A stretch of DNA of 64,000 nt from Hyphomicrobiales bacterium (GCA_900471925.1 UCGV01000005.1:248001-312000), one strand, 5' to 3'; shown: positions 9,313-18,514, counted from the first letter of the stretch. A program made the numbers and translations. Notes: generated by a model not told the origin, from the letters alone.

Positions 9313-11250
9313 TTAATTGGCCTTGTCGAAATACCACTGGGTCAGCGTCGGAGCCGGATGCCAGAGGTTGCCGGTGATCGGGATACCGTTGACGACATTC
9401 TTCAGGTTCTTCGACACCATCATGTATTTCGGCATGGGGCGCGAGATACCGATATTGAGGAAGTTGTCGGCCGACAGATTGAGGAATGCCTTCATCTTGT
9501 CGCGGCGGTCGTCATCGGTGACGGCAGCATTGACCTTGTCATAGGCCGCCATCAGCGCCTTGATCTCAGCCGGCGGCTCTTCGCCCGTCGCGTGGTTGGA
9601 ATACCATTCGCTCCAGCGCATCGCGAAGAAGATGTCAGCCTTCTGGAAGGGCATGTAGCAGCGCGGATCGGTATAGACTTCCGAGAGGCCGCCGACGCAG
9701 TTCCAGATATAGGCGTCCTGCTCGTTGGCAGACCACATCGTATTCAGACGGGCACGGTCCGTGGTGCGCAACTGAATGTCAATGCCGACTTCCTTGGCGT
9801 ATTTCTGCACCATCTGCATGACGTCGGGATAGGAAAGGCCGAAAACGTCAGCAACCATGAAGTTGATGGTGAAGCGCTTGCCCGTCTCATCGAGACGGAA
9901 ACCTTCGGCGTCCTTCTTCGGCATGATCTTGTCGAGCATGTCGTTGGAGAGCTTCGGATCGAACTCGGTATACTGCGTCGCCTCGCGCTCGTTGAAGAGC
10001 TCGTGCTCGGGCTGGGTCGCGACCTGGGCCGGGGCGCCCTGGCCGACATAAACGAGATCGATGATCTCCTGGCGGTTGATGGCGTGGCTGAGCGCGATGC
10101 GGAAGTCCTTGTTCTGGAAGAGCTTGCGCTTCACGTCATCGGTCGAGTTGAGGTTCAAGAGGATGACGGCGTCGTTGGCCGGCAGATCCTTGACATCGAC
10201 GAAACGGTAGTTGCCGGTTTCCTGGCCATCGAACAACACCGACTTGAAGGTCGAGTTGTTGATATGGCGGAAGGAGAAGTCGAACTCGCCCGAGGTCATC
10301 TTCAACGCCATCAGCTGCGGGTCGTCGAGCTTGGCCCAGGTGATGCCGTCGATATAAGGAAGCTGATTCCCGTCCGGATCGACCTTCCAGTAATAGGGAT
10401 TGCGGGTCGCCACGACGCGGTCGCTGTCTGCATAGGGAACCGTCAGAACCCATGGGTTCATGGTCGGCAGCTCCAAGTTCTGCCAGAAAGGCGGCTGGAA
10501 GGTCAGCGAAACCTTCGAATTGAAGAGCGCGACCCAGTCGCCGGCGGCGGGATTGGCCTTCAGGAGTGCCGGGATACCGTCCTTGTTATACTTCTCATGG
10601 AACTGGCTGAGATAGTGCTTGGGATAGATGACCGGCAGATGGCCCTGGCCGTATGCAAGCTGCTGCAGAAAGAGACCGTAAGGCGAGTCGAATTTGAATT
10701 CGACCGTCAAGTCGTCGATCTTGCGCACCTTGACGGGCTTGCCGGCAACGGTGAACGTCGGGTTCTTGGCTGGCGACAGCGCATCGTTCATGAACACGTC
10801 TTCGTACCAGAACATGATGTCGTCAGCCGTGAACGGCTGGCCGTCACTCCACTTCAGGCCCTTGCGCAGCTTGAACGTGTAGGTGGTCGCGTCTTCCGAC
10901 GCGGTGAATTCTTCCGCCAGCGATGGGACAACCTTCTGCCAGGCTGGATCCCAACGCACCAGCAGCTCGTTGGCAATGGTGCGGGTCAGATTGTACTGGT
11001 CACCGTTGGCAAGGATCGTGGTGCGCAGCGTGCCGCCATATTTACCGATGCCATCGACCATGGTCTCGACATAGGGATGCTCCGGCAGACGGTCGGCAAC
11101 AGCCGGTAGCTTGCCGCCCTTGACCTGCTCGTCGAGCATCGGCGCCTGTTTGAAATCAACTGCCCAGGCCGGGACTATCGATCCCATGATGGCAGCACCC
11201 AACAGCCCCGTCGATAGGACGAGGCCGCGCAGCTTTCGCTGGTAACCCAT
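9313..11250 (-). CDS. ABC transporter substrate-binding protein, family 5 (oligosaccharide/oligopeptide type)
   Basis: A 645-residue periplasmic solute-binding protein of the SBP_bac_5 family. The ATG at 11250 is chosen because AGGAGG stands seven bases upstream and the product then begins with a signal peptide (RKLRGLVLSTGLLGAAIMG, cleavage after AWA); the frame runs on to 11361 without such features. Family blocks include TTYTFKLRKGLKWSDGQPFTADD split around residue 115-140 and the domain II segment RIALSHAINRQEII. At about 100 residues above normal peptide binders it resembles the long oligosaccharide binders such as rhizobial AgpA. First gene of the minus-strand operon ending with two sugar-acid dehydratases. 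Confidence 0.9.
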   Translation of the reverse strand: MGYQRKLRGLVLSTGLLGAAIMGSIVPAWAVDFKQAPMLDEQVKGGKLPAVADRLPEHPYVETMVDGIGKYGGTLRTTILANGDQYNLTRTIANELLVRWDPAWQKVVPSLAEEFTASEDATTYTFKLRKGLKWSDGQPFTADDIMFWYEDVFMNDALSPAKNPTFTVAGKPVKVRKIDDLTVEFKFDSPYGLFLQQLAYGQGHLPVIYPKHYLSQFHEKYNKDGIPALLKANPAAGDWVALFNSKVSLTFQPPFWQNLELPTMNPWVLTVPYADSDRVVATRNPYYWKVDPDGNQLPYIDGITWAKLDDPQLMALKMTSGEFDFSFRHINNSTFKSVLFDGQETGNYRFVDVKDLPANDAVILLNLNSTDDVKRKLFQNKDFRIALSHAINRQEIIDLVYVGQGAPAQVATQPEHELFNEREATQYTEFDPKLSNDMLDKIMPKKDAEGFRLDETGKRFTINFMVADVFGLSYPDVMQMVQKYAKEVGIDIQLRTTDRARLNTMWSANEQDAYIWNCVGGLSEVYTDPRCYMPFQKADIFFAMRWSEWYSNHATGEEPPAEIKALMAAYDKVNAAVTDDDRRDKMKAFLNLSADNFLNIGISRPMPKYMMVSKNLKNVVNGIPITGNLWHPAPTLTQWYFDKAN

Positions 11251-11359
11251 ATTTTTCCTCCTGATAACCGGCCCTCTCCGCCGGCTTTCCATCCCTTGTT
11301 CACGATGGCCGTTGCTGCCTCGTGTTGAATGAAAACTTTCAGATCGTACATTCTTTGTC

Positions 11360-11377
11360 AATCTGAGTGTATAGATT
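11360..11377. promoter_or_regulatory. Possible operator between the oligosaccharide operon and its GntR regulator
   Basis: AATCT, eight bases, AGATT forms an inverted repeat around GAGTGTAT in the 178-bp divergent spacer. FCD-type GntR proteins bind short palindromes of this general kind. The motif is short, so this is a suggestion only. Confidence 0.25.
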
Positions 11378-11428
11378 TATTTGTTTTACTCTTGGCAAAC
11401 ACGGGGAAAGTGCATTAAAAGCAAACTC

Positions 11429-12139
11429 ATGAGCACGATAACGAGCATGAGAGAGCCGGCGTCAGAGGGTGACGAACTGGTCGATGACGGTGGCGCTTCC
11501 ATCTACGAACGCCTGCGCGACGACATCATTCATGGTCGCCTCAAGGCTAACGAACGCCTGAAGGTCGCGGAGCTTGCGAGCCGCATGGGAACCTCCACCA
11601 ATCCGGTGCGCGAGGCGCTACAGCAATTGCGCGGGGAAGGCTTCGTCATCATGTCTCCTAATCGCGGCGCACGCGTGCGACCGATCGACGAGGAGTTCGT
11701 GCGCGATATTTGCGAAATCGAAGTATTGATCGAACCGGCCCTCACCCGCTGGTTCGTCGGCATCGCCACGAAGGAAGATGTCGAGGAGCTGGAGCGTATC
11801 CAGGCCGAAATCGAGGCTCTTAATTTTGCCGACGAGATGAAGCATTCCAATCTGGACATGCGCTTTCACCGGCTGATGTATGACAGGCACTACAACAGAC
11901 ATGCCGTCGATCTCTGGATTCGCCACCGCCAGATCCTGTGGGCCATCAGTCGGCGTTTCCCTACCTCGCTCAGCCGCCAGTCGAATGTGCTCGAAGAACA
12001 CCGCGAACTGATTGCCTGCATCAAGGCGCAGGATGCGGAGGGCGCTGCGCAAGCGATCGCCAAGCACGTTGGCGGCTCCGGCTATCACATCATCGAGCGC
12101 ATGCGCGTTTCGCGCCACGCCAAGCCAGTTTCGGGCTAA
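11429..12139 (+). CDS. GntR-family transcriptional regulator, FadR/FCD subfamily
   Basis: A 236-residue regulator with an N-terminal winged helix (SIYERLRDDIIHGRLKANERLK, then TSTNPVREALQQLRGEGFV as the recognition region) and a C-terminal FCD ligand domain whose metal-site residues are visible in LDMRFHRLMYD, EEHRELIA and AIAKHVGG. The open frame begins at a TTG at 11381, but the first ATG at 11429 fits the domain start better. It is divergent from the oligosaccharide transporter operon, which it probably controls, with a sugar acid as the likely effector; the gene it faces, not sequence, is the basis for that. Confidence 0.85.
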   Translation: MSTITSMREPASEGDELVDDGGASIYERLRDDIIHGRLKANERLKVAELASRMGTSTNPVREALQQLRGEGFVIMSPNRGARVRPIDEEFVRDICEIEVLIEPALTRWFVGIATKEDVEELERIQAEIEALNFADEMKHSNLDMRFHRLMYDRHYNRHAVDLWIRHRQILWAISRRFPTSLSRQSNVLEEHRELIACIKAQDAEGAAQAIAKHVGGSGYHIIERMRVSRHAKPVSG

Positions 12140-12217
12140 TATAAAAGCGAATTTCCAGGGGCCGACAGCCACCGAAAATGATCTTGCCTGACAGCCCATA
12201 ATTCACCTCAAGCGCGC

Positions 12218-12246
12218 TTGACAAAACAGAGGTGCCTGTATTTTAT
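12218..12246 (+). promoter_or_regulatory. Promoter of the amide-uptake operon
   Basis: A perfect -35 TTGACA at 12218-12223 is followed by TATTTTAT, giving a -10 of TTTTAT at 12241 with a 17-bp spacer (or TATTTT at 12239 with 15). The predicted start of transcription, near 12253, falls at the foot of the first leader hairpin, which supports the assignment. Confidence 0.6.
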
Positions 12247-12253
12247 TCAAGCC

Positions 12254-12320
12254 TGCGGATTAGGCAGAAAGCGCCTCCGCATTTTTACATGACTTCGATA
12301 GTCGCTGGGCAGTTTCGCCC
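12254..12320 (+). promoter_or_regulatory. Two-hairpin leader, putative ANTAR antitermination target
   Basis: Hairpin 1 (12254-12281) pairs TGCGG/CCGCA and AGGC/GCCT around an AGAAAGC loop with a three-base bulge. Hairpin 2 (12307-12320) pairs GGGC/GCCC around the six-base loop AGTTTC. The 3' arm of hairpin 2 shares CCC with the 5' arm of the following terminator, so the two structures exclude each other. ANTAR proteins are known to bind paired hairpins with A at loop position 1 and G at position 4 and so prevent termination. Here A1 is present in both loops but G4 is not, and loop 1 has seven bases unless one C bulges out. The AmiR-like gene two reading frames downstream is the likely partner. 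Confidence 0.5.
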
Positions 12321-12372
12321 CATGATGGCCCCCGTTGCGGATGGGATGCCCTCATGGGGTTTTTGGTTTTTT
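12318..12372 (+). terminator. Intrinsic terminator in the leader of the amide operon
   Basis: CCCCATGA (12318-12325) pairs perfectly with TCATGGGG (12352-12359), with GGC/GCC and CCC/GGG extending the stem inside. It is followed by TTTTT, GG and TTTTTT. It ends only ten bases before the ATG of the AmiC-like gene and well after the promoter, so it must act as an attenuator for the operon and not as the end of the gntR transcript alone. Confidence 0.75.
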
Positions 12373-12381
12373 GGCTTGCAA

Positions 12382-13515
12382 ATGAACGATGCGTTGAAAA
12401 TCGGCATTCTTTATTCCACCACCGGCCCTTACGGCTCGATGGGGCGTGATGCACGCGACGGCGCGGAATTCGCGATTGCCGAATTTGCCGCTGCGAGCGG
12501 GCGGCCTGTCGAACCGGTTTTCTTCGACCCGAAGGCGGATCTCGCCGCCTATCTCGACGGCGCACGTCATCTACTTCGTGCCGGCTGCCGCCATATCGTC
12601 GGCACCATTACCTCGGCTGCCCGCAAGGAGGTGATCCCGCTCATCGAAAAGCATGACGGGCTTCTCTGGTACATGTGCCCCTACGAGGGTTTCGAGGCGA
12701 ATGAGAATGTCATCTATGTCGGCGGCTGCCCGAACCAGCATCTGCTGCCGCTCTTCGAGCACCTGATCCCGCGTTACGGCAACCGACCCTACCTCGTCGG
12801 TGCCAACTATGTCTGGGGTTGGGAGATGAACCGGCTCGCCCGTGAACTGACCACCAATGCCGGGGGCGAGGTTCTTGGCGAGCGCTACCTGCCGCTCGAG
12901 GAAACTGCAGTCGAGCGGATCGTTGCCGATATCGAGCAGCGCCGGCCGAGTTTCATTCTCAACAATCTGATCGGCCCTTCCAGCTATGCCTTCCATGAGG
13001 CGATCCGCCGGCTTGCCGATCGCGACGCGGCCTTCCTGCCTGAGAACTGCCCTGTCGTCAGCTGCGACCTGATGGAATGCGAGCTCGATGATATCGCTCC
13101 GGGCGCAGCGGTCGGCCAACTCTGCGCCGCCTCCTACTTTGATAATGTTGCCACATCCGAAAACGCCGAATTCAAACAGCGGATCGTCGCTCATTTTGGC
13201 GGCGAGCGTCGTATTTCCAGTGTCTTTGCGAGCGCCTACACGGCCACGCGGCTCTGCGTCGATGCGATCGTGGCGGCCGGCGGTGACGAGCCTTCGGCGG
13301 TGCGCGGGGAGCTCTATGGCAAGAGCTGGGCAACCCCGTTCGGTGCTCTCAGTATCGACCGCGAGACGAACCACGCCGCGCTGCCCTTCCATCTCGGCCG
13401 CATCAATGCCCAGAACGGTTTCGACGTGATCGCCTCGCGCCCACCGCTTGCCGCCGATCCCTATCTGACCGGTCGCAACAAGACGGCTTCGCCGAGATTG
13501 CGGGTGGTGTCGTGA
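12382..13515 (+). CDS. AmiC-like amide sensor / periplasmic-binding-fold protein
   Basis: A 377-residue type I periplasmic-binding-fold protein without a signal peptide, clearly related to Pseudomonas AmiC (shared landmarks include the PYEGFE segment near 110, the PNQ segment after it, and the NNHAALP/NNHSRL segment near the C-terminus). AmiC is the cytoplasmic sensor that holds AmiR inactive until an amide binds. The upstream part of the frame (GTG at 12232) runs through the leader hairpins and terminator and is not coding; the ATG at 12382 begins the conserved domain, though its ribosome site is weak. It overlaps the AmiR-like gene by 4 bp, the same pairing as in Pseudomonas. Confidence 0.88.
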   Translation: MNDALKIGILYSTTGPYGSMGRDARDGAEFAIAEFAAASGRPVEPVFFDPKADLAAYLDGARHLLRAGCRHIVGTITSAARKEVIPLIEKHDGLLWYMCPYEGFEANENVIYVGGCPNQHLLPLFEHLIPRYGNRPYLVGANYVWGWEMNRLARELTTNAGGEVLGERYLPLEETAVERIVADIEQRRPSFILNNLIGPSSYAFHEAIRRLADRDAAFLPENCPVVSCDLMECELDDIAPGAAVGQLCAASYFDNVATSENAEFKQRIVAHFGGERRISSVFASAYTATRLCVDAIVAAGGDEPSAVRGELYGKSWATPFGALSIDRETNHAALPFHLGRINAQNGFDVIASRPPLAADPYLTGRNKTASPRLRVVS

Positions 13516-14093
13516 AGGAAACACCGAACTTCACTGGCTGGCATGCCGTCGTCCTGCACCGCGAGGATGGCAACACCGAAAGGCTGATCCGTCAGCTGCG
13601 TCTTCTGGGCCTCTCGGCAACGCTTCAATGGGCGCCGCTGTCGGCTGCAAGCGTACCAGATCTCGTCATCGTCGATGCCGATCAGGGCTTTGACGATCTC
13701 CTGCCCTGGAGCGGGGCCGCTCCGACATGTCCGGTCGTAGCGCTGCTCGGCTCGGAAGCGCCGGGCCGTATCGCCTGGGCGCTCGGCCAGGGTGCGGGCG
13801 CCATCATCGCCAAGCCAATTGCGGCCTCGGCCGTCTATCCGGCCCTCGTCATGGCCGTCTCCATTCATCAGGAGCGCAAAGGCGTGGCCGAGCGCCTGCA
13901 ATATCTTGAAGAGCGCGTGCGCCTGCGCCCGCTTGTGCACGCAGCCGTCGAAAGGCTGATGAAGGCGCACGGGGTCGATGAGGAGCGCGCCTATTCGATC
14001 CTGCGCAACTGCGCCATGCGCCGTCGCCTGCCGATGGAACAGATCGCCGCCTTCATTATCGGCGGCATAGAACCCCTGCCGGAGGCGGGCTGA
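13512..14093 (+). CDS. AmiR-like antitermination regulator with ANTAR domain
   Basis: A 193-residue protein with an N-terminal receiver-like domain (about 8-118) lacking the usual acidic pocket pattern, a helical linker (HQERKGVAERLQYLEERVRL, about 116-137) and a C-terminal ANTAR RNA-binding domain (about 138-187; VERLMKAHGVDEERAYSIL and MRRRLPMEQIA are the typical helices). This is the layout of AmiR, which binds nascent RNA and prevents termination when released by AmiC. The GTG start overlaps the sensor stop (GTGA), and the next gene starts directly after its stop. The leader hairpins and terminator at 12254-12372 are its natural target. Confidence 0.88.
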   Translation: MKETPNFTGWHAVVLHREDGNTERLIRQLRLLGLSATLQWAPLSAASVPDLVIVDADQGFDDLLPWSGAAPTCPVVALLGSEAPGRIAWALGQGAGAIIAKPIAASAVYPALVMAVSIHQERKGVAERLQYLEERVRLRPLVHAAVERLMKAHGVDEERAYSILRNCAMRRRLPMEQIAAFIIGGIEPLPEAG

Positions 14094-14942
14094 ATGCGTG
14101 TACTGAAAGCTATTCTGCGGCAGCCGACCGCCCTGTTCGGTCTTATCGTCGTGATTGTGGTCATCGGCCTCGCCGTGGCCGCACCCTGGATCGCGCCCTT
14201 CAACCCGGATGAGCAGATGTTCGACGGATTGTCGCTCGAAGGCGCGCCGCTGCCGCCCGGCGGCCCCTATCTGCTCGGCACCGACACGCTCGGCCGCGAT
14301 CTCTTCTCGCGCATGCTGTTCGGCGCGCGCACCTCGCTCGTCATCGGCCTCGTCGCCAACGGCATTGCCGTTGGGATCGGCCTCCTGATCGGCATCCTTG
14401 CAGGCTATATGCGCGGCATTGTCAGCAATATCCTGATGCGCTTCACCGATCTGATGATGGCTTTCCCCGCACTGCTGCTGGCGATCGTACTTGCTGCCTT
14501 GCTGCGGCCAAGCCTCTGGATCGTCGCCATGGTGATTGCACTCGTCAACTGGGTGCAGGTTGCCCGCATCGTCTATACGGAGACACGCGGACTGGTGGAG
14601 CGTGACTTCATCATGGCCGAGCGCTCGCTCGGCGCCGGCCACATGCGGGTGCTTTTCCTGCACATCCTGCCGCATCTCGTGCCGACCGCGATCGTCTGGG
14701 GCACGCTCGGCATCGCAACGACCGTTCTGCTCGAAGCTACGCTTTCCTTCCTCGGTATCGGCGTACAGCCGCCGCAGCCTTCCTGGGGCAACATCATCTT
14801 CGAAAGCCAGAGCTATTTTCAGGCCGCCCCCTGGCTGGTCTTCTTCCCAGGCGCAATCATCCTGCTGACCGCGCTGTCCTTCAATCTCGTCGGAGATGCG
14901 CTGCGTGACATTCTTGATCCGACGCAACGCGGGAGGGGCTGA
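14094..14942 (+). CDS. ABC transporter permease, DppC type
   Basis: A 282-residue inner-membrane permease of normal DppC length, with TM1 near 14-33, the LLGTDTLGRDLFSR landmark near 59-72 and the EAA loop (AERSLGAGHMRVLFLHILPH). It starts immediately after the AmiR-like stop and overlaps the DppB-like gene at ATG/TGA. In context it imports amides or amide-containing compounds; classic amidase operons use an AmiS-type channel instead, so an ABC importer here is a different solution. Confidence 0.9.
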   Translation: MRVLKAILRQPTALFGLIVVIVVIGLAVAAPWIAPFNPDEQMFDGLSLEGAPLPPGGPYLLGTDTLGRDLFSRMLFGARTSLVIGLVANGIAVGIGLLIGILAGYMRGIVSNILMRFTDLMMAFPALLLAIVLAALLRPSLWIVAMVIALVNWVQVARIVYTETRGLVERDFIMAERSLGAGHMRVLFLHILPHLVPTAIVWGTLGIATTVLLEATLSFLGIGVQPPQPSWGNIIFESQSYFQAAPWLVFFPGAIILLTALSFNLVGDALRDILDPTQRGRG

Positions 14943-15862
14943 TGTTTTTCCTCATCCTTCGCCGTCTGGTCCAGGCCGCCCTCATCCTTCTCGGCGTTGC
15001 CGCCATCACCTTCGTGCTGCTCTATGCGCTGCCGGCCGACCCGGCACGCATGATTGCCGGCCGCAGCGCCACAGCGCAGACGGTTGCCAATATTCGCCAT
15101 GAACTCGGCCTCGACCAGCCGCTGCTCGTCCAGTTCAGCACCTATCTGAGCAATTTGCTGCACGGCAATCTCGGTCGCTCCTACGCGCAGAAGACCGAGG
15201 TCTGGACGCTGATTGCCGCCCGCCTGCCGGCAACGCTCGTACTGATGCTGGCCGGTATCCTGGTGGAGGTGGCTCTAGGCCTGACACTCGGCACAATCGC
15301 CGCCGTCCGTCGCGGCGGGTTCATCGATCGGCTTGTGATGACGGCCTCCTTCGTCGGGGTTTCAGCACCGCAATTCGTCGTCGCCCTGCTGCTTCTTTAT
15401 GTCTTTGCCGTAACGCTCGGATGGCTACCCATGAGCGGCTACGGTACGTTCGCCCATGTCGTGCTGCCAGCCACCACCCTCGGCGTCCTTGGCGCCGGCT
15501 GGTATGCACGCATGGTGCGATCGGCCATGATCGACGTGCTTAATCAGGACTACGTGCGCACCGCGCGCGCCAAGGGCCTGTCCTCACGCCGCATCATCTT
15601 CCGCCACGCCCTGCCGAACGCCATTCTGCCGATCATCGCGATGATCGGTATCGATATCGGCCAGTTCATGGGCGGCGTGGTCGTGGTCGAGGCGGTCTAT
15701 GGCTGGCCGGGCATCGGTCAGCTTGCCTGGCAGGCGATCCAGCAGGTCGATATTCCGATCATCATGGGCGTCACGCTGACGTCGGCACTTGCCATCGTCA
15801 TAGGCAATCTGCTCGCCGACCTGGTGGCGCCGCTCATCGATCCACGCATCCGTACACGTTGA
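14942..15862 (+). CDS. ABC transporter permease, DppB type
   Basis: A 306-residue permease with the DppB N-terminus (ILRRLVQAALILLGVAAITF), the YALPADPARMIAGR and LGLDQPLLVQF landmarks, and the EAA loop RTARAKGLSSRRIIFRHALPN. It pairs with the DppC-type permease, whose gene overlaps it by one base, to form the membrane pore. The binding-protein gene follows after 25 bp with a GGGGAA ribosome site. Confidence 0.92.
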   Translation: MFFLILRRLVQAALILLGVAAITFVLLYALPADPARMIAGRSATAQTVANIRHELGLDQPLLVQFSTYLSNLLHGNLGRSYAQKTEVWTLIAARLPATLVLMLAGILVEVALGLTLGTIAAVRRGGFIDRLVMTASFVGVSAPQFVVALLLLYVFAVTLGWLPMSGYGTFAHVVLPATTLGVLGAGWYARMVRSAMIDVLNQDYVRTARAKGLSSRRIIFRHALPNAILPIIAMIGIDIGQFMGGVVVVEAVYGWPGIGQLAWQAIQQVDIPIIMGVTLTSALAIVIGNLLADLVAPLIDPRIRTR

Positions 15863-15887
15863 CAGCAACCAAAGAAGGGGAACCCGA

Positions 15888-17507
15888 ATGTTCAAACGCT
15901 GGCTTCGACACACAACCATGGCAACGATGGTGGCACTCGCCCCCCTCGCCGCCAAGGCGCAGGAAACGCCCAAGCAGGGCGGCGATATCGTCGTTACCTA
16001 CAAGGACGATATCACGACGCTCGACCCGGCCATCGGTTACGACTGGGTCAACTGGTCGATGATCAAGAGCCTCTATTCGCGCCTGATGGACTATGCGCCG
16101 GGTACGCCGAACCCGGTTCCATCGCTCGCCGAAAGCTTCACGGTGTCGCCTGACGGCTTGACCTATACGTTCAAGCTGCACAAGGGCGTGAAATTCTCCA
16201 ACGGCCGCGAAGTCGTTGCTTCCGACGTGAAATATTCTATCGAACGTGCCGTCAACCCGAAGACGCAAGGCCCAGGCGCCGGCTTCTTCGGCGCTATCCA
16301 GGGCTTCGAGGATGAAACCGGCGGCAAGACCGAGACGCTTTCCGGCATCGAGACGCCTGACGACAGCACCGTCATCTTCCACCTGTCGCGTCCCGACGCG
16401 ACCTTCCTGCATGTGCTCGCGATCAACTTCGCTTCAGTCGTGCCGAAGGAAGCGGTCGAAGCCGCTGGCGGTGATTTCGGCAAGAAGCCCGTCGGTTCCG
16501 GCACCTTCATCCTGAAGGACTGGACGATCGGCCAGCAGCTCGTGTTCGAGCGTAACAAGGATTATTTCGTCAAGGGCGTACCCTATATCGACAGCTTCAA
16601 GGTCGAAGTCGGCCAGGAGCCGCTGGTAGCGCTCCTGCGCCTGCAGAAGGGTGAAGTCGATATCGCAGGCGACGGCATCCCGCCGGCCAAGTTCCTGGAA
16701 ATCAAGAACTCCGCAGATGGCGCGCAGATGATCGTCGACGGCGAGCAGCTGCATACGGGCTACATCACGCTCAACACCAAGGTGAAGCCCTTCGACAACG
16801 TCAAGGTTCGCCAGGCGATCAACATGGCCGTCAACAAGGACCGCATCGTGCGCATCCTGAACGGCCGCGCAACGCCTGCTAATCAGCCCCTGCCGCCGCT
16901 GATGCCGGGCTATGACAAGTCCTTCACAGGCTATGGCTATGACGTTGCCAAGGCGAAGGCACTGCTGGCCGAGGCCGGCTTCCCTGACGGTTTCGAAACG
17001 GTGCTCTACTCGACCAACACCGATCCGCAGCCGCGTATCGCCCAGGCGATCCAGCAGGATCTCGCCGCGATCGGCATCAAGGCTGAAGTTCGCGCTCTTG
17101 CACAGGCCAACGTGATTTCGGCCGGCGGCACGGAAGGCGAAGCGCCGATGATCTGGTCGGGCGGCATGGCCTGGATTGCCGACTTCCCGGATCCGTCCAA
17201 CTTCTACGGCCCGATCCTCGGTTGCTCCGGCGCCGTTCAGGGCGGCTGGAACTGGTCCTGGTATTGCAATGCCGATCTCGACAAGCGTGCGGTTGCGGCC
17301 GACTCCATGTCCGATCCGGCAAAGTCCGCCGAGCGTACCGCCGCCTGGGGCAAGGTCTTCACCGATATCATGGCAGATGCGCCGTGGGTTCCCGTCATCA
17401 ACGAGCGCCGCGTCGTCGCCAAGTCGCTGCGCATGGGCGGTGCCGACAATATCTACATCGACCCGACCCGCGTCATCAATTACGACGCGATCTACGTGAA
17501 GCAGTAA
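15888..17507 (+). CDS. ABC transporter substrate-binding protein, family 5
   Basis: A 539-residue SBP_bac_5 protein with a signal peptide (KRWLRHTTMATMVALAPLAA, cleavage after AKA near residue 24). Family landmarks are TYTFKLHKGVKFSNGREVVA near 90-110 and VRQAINMAVNKDRIV near 307. It is the periplasmic receptor of the transporter encoded on both sides. Placement between an AmiC/AmiR sensor pair and an acetamidase suggests short amides or an amide-bearing compound as ligand; family 5 proteins bind diverse small molecules, so ligand identity is inference. Confidence 0.9.
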   Translation: MFKRWLRHTTMATMVALAPLAAKAQETPKQGGDIVVTYKDDITTLDPAIGYDWVNWSMIKSLYSRLMDYAPGTPNPVPSLAESFTVSPDGLTYTFKLHKGVKFSNGREVVASDVKYSIERAVNPKTQGPGAGFFGAIQGFEDETGGKTETLSGIETPDDSTVIFHLSRPDATFLHVLAINFASVVPKEAVEAAGGDFGKKPVGSGTFILKDWTIGQQLVFERNKDYFVKGVPYIDSFKVEVGQEPLVALLRLQKGEVDIAGDGIPPAKFLEIKNSADGAQMIVDGEQLHTGYITLNTKVKPFDNVKVRQAINMAVNKDRIVRILNGRATPANQPLPPLMPGYDKSFTGYGYDVAKAKALLAEAGFPDGFETVLYSTNTDPQPRIAQAIQQDLAAIGIKAEVRALAQANVISAGGTEGEAPMIWSGGMAWIADFPDPSNFYGPILGCSGAVQGGWNWSWYCNADLDKRAVAADSMSDPAKSAERTAAWGKVFTDIMADAPWVPVINERRVVAKSLRMGGADNIYIDPTRVINYDAIYVKQ

Positions 17508-17523
17508 GCCCTAAGAAAATAGC

Positions 17524-17548
17524 GCCTTCCCGGTTCAGCCGGGAAGGC
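17524..17548 (+). other. Intercistronic hairpin between binding protein and acetamidase
   Basis: GCCTTCCCGG and CCGGGAAGGC form a perfect ten-base-pair stem with the five-base loop TTCAG, placed 16 bases after the binding-protein stop. Only TT follows, so it more likely stabilises the upstream message or partly attenuates than fully terminates. Confidence 0.6.
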
Positions 17549-17573
17549 TTCAGAAAATCGAGGGAGACACCTT

Positions 17574-18514
17574 ATGTGCATTGCCTGCACCCACACGATT
17601 CACCGCGCCCAGCATAATTTCGGCTGGAACAAGGATTTCGCACCCGCTGTCGTCGCCAAGCCCGGCGAAACCATCCATTTCGAATGCCTTGACTCTTCCG
17701 GCGGCCAGCTCGGCAGCGACGCGACGCTGGATACGCTGAACAATCTGGATTTCGGCAAGATCAATCCGGTTTCCGGCCCGATCTATGTGGAGGGCGCCAA
17801 GCCCGGCGATGCGCTGAAGGTGACACTGCGCAAGTTCATTCCCTCTGGCACTGGCTGGACAGCCAATATTCCAGGCTTTGGCTTGCTGGCCGACCAGTTC
17901 AAGGAACCAGCACTGCATGTCTGGTCCTATGACGCAAACAGCATGACACCTGCTCTTTACGGCCCCGGCGGCCGTGTGCCGCTGAAGCCCTTCGCTGGCA
18001 CAATCGGTGTCGCTCCGGCCGAGCCAGGCACGCATTCTGTCGTGCCGCCGCGCCGCGTCGGCGGCAATATGGATATTCGCGACCTCACAGCTGGTGTGAC
18101 GCTCTATCTGCCGATCGAGGTTGAAGGTGCGCTTTTCTCCATCGGCGATACGCATGCCGCCCAGGGCGATGGCGAAGTCTGTGGCACCGCCATCGAAAGC
18201 CAGATGAATGTCGAGGCGACGATCGAACTCGTCAAGGATGCGCGCCTGCAGACGCCGCGCTTCACGACGACAGAGCCCGTCACCAGGCATCTCGATGGTA
18301 TGGGCTACGAAGTCACCACCGGCATCGGCCCCGACCTGATGACCGGCGCACGCGAAAGCGTCATGCGCATGATCGATCTTCTGACAGCCGAGCACGGCAT
18401 GAGCGCCGTCGATGCCTATCTGCTCTGCTCGGTCTGCGGCGATCTGCGCATCAGCGAAATCGTCGACATGCCGAACTGGGTCGTCTCCTTCTACTTCCCG
18501 AGGATCGTATTCGC

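Noticed and set aside
8656..11109. 817-codon plus-strand open frame opposite the binding protein and permease
   Set aside because: Antisense shadow of well-supported transporter genes, with composition unlike a real protein (repeated short charged runs).
12232..12381. N-terminal extension of the AmiC-like gene from a GTG at 12232
   Set aside because: The extension runs through the promoter-proximal hairpins and an intrinsic terminator and adds residues not found in the family.
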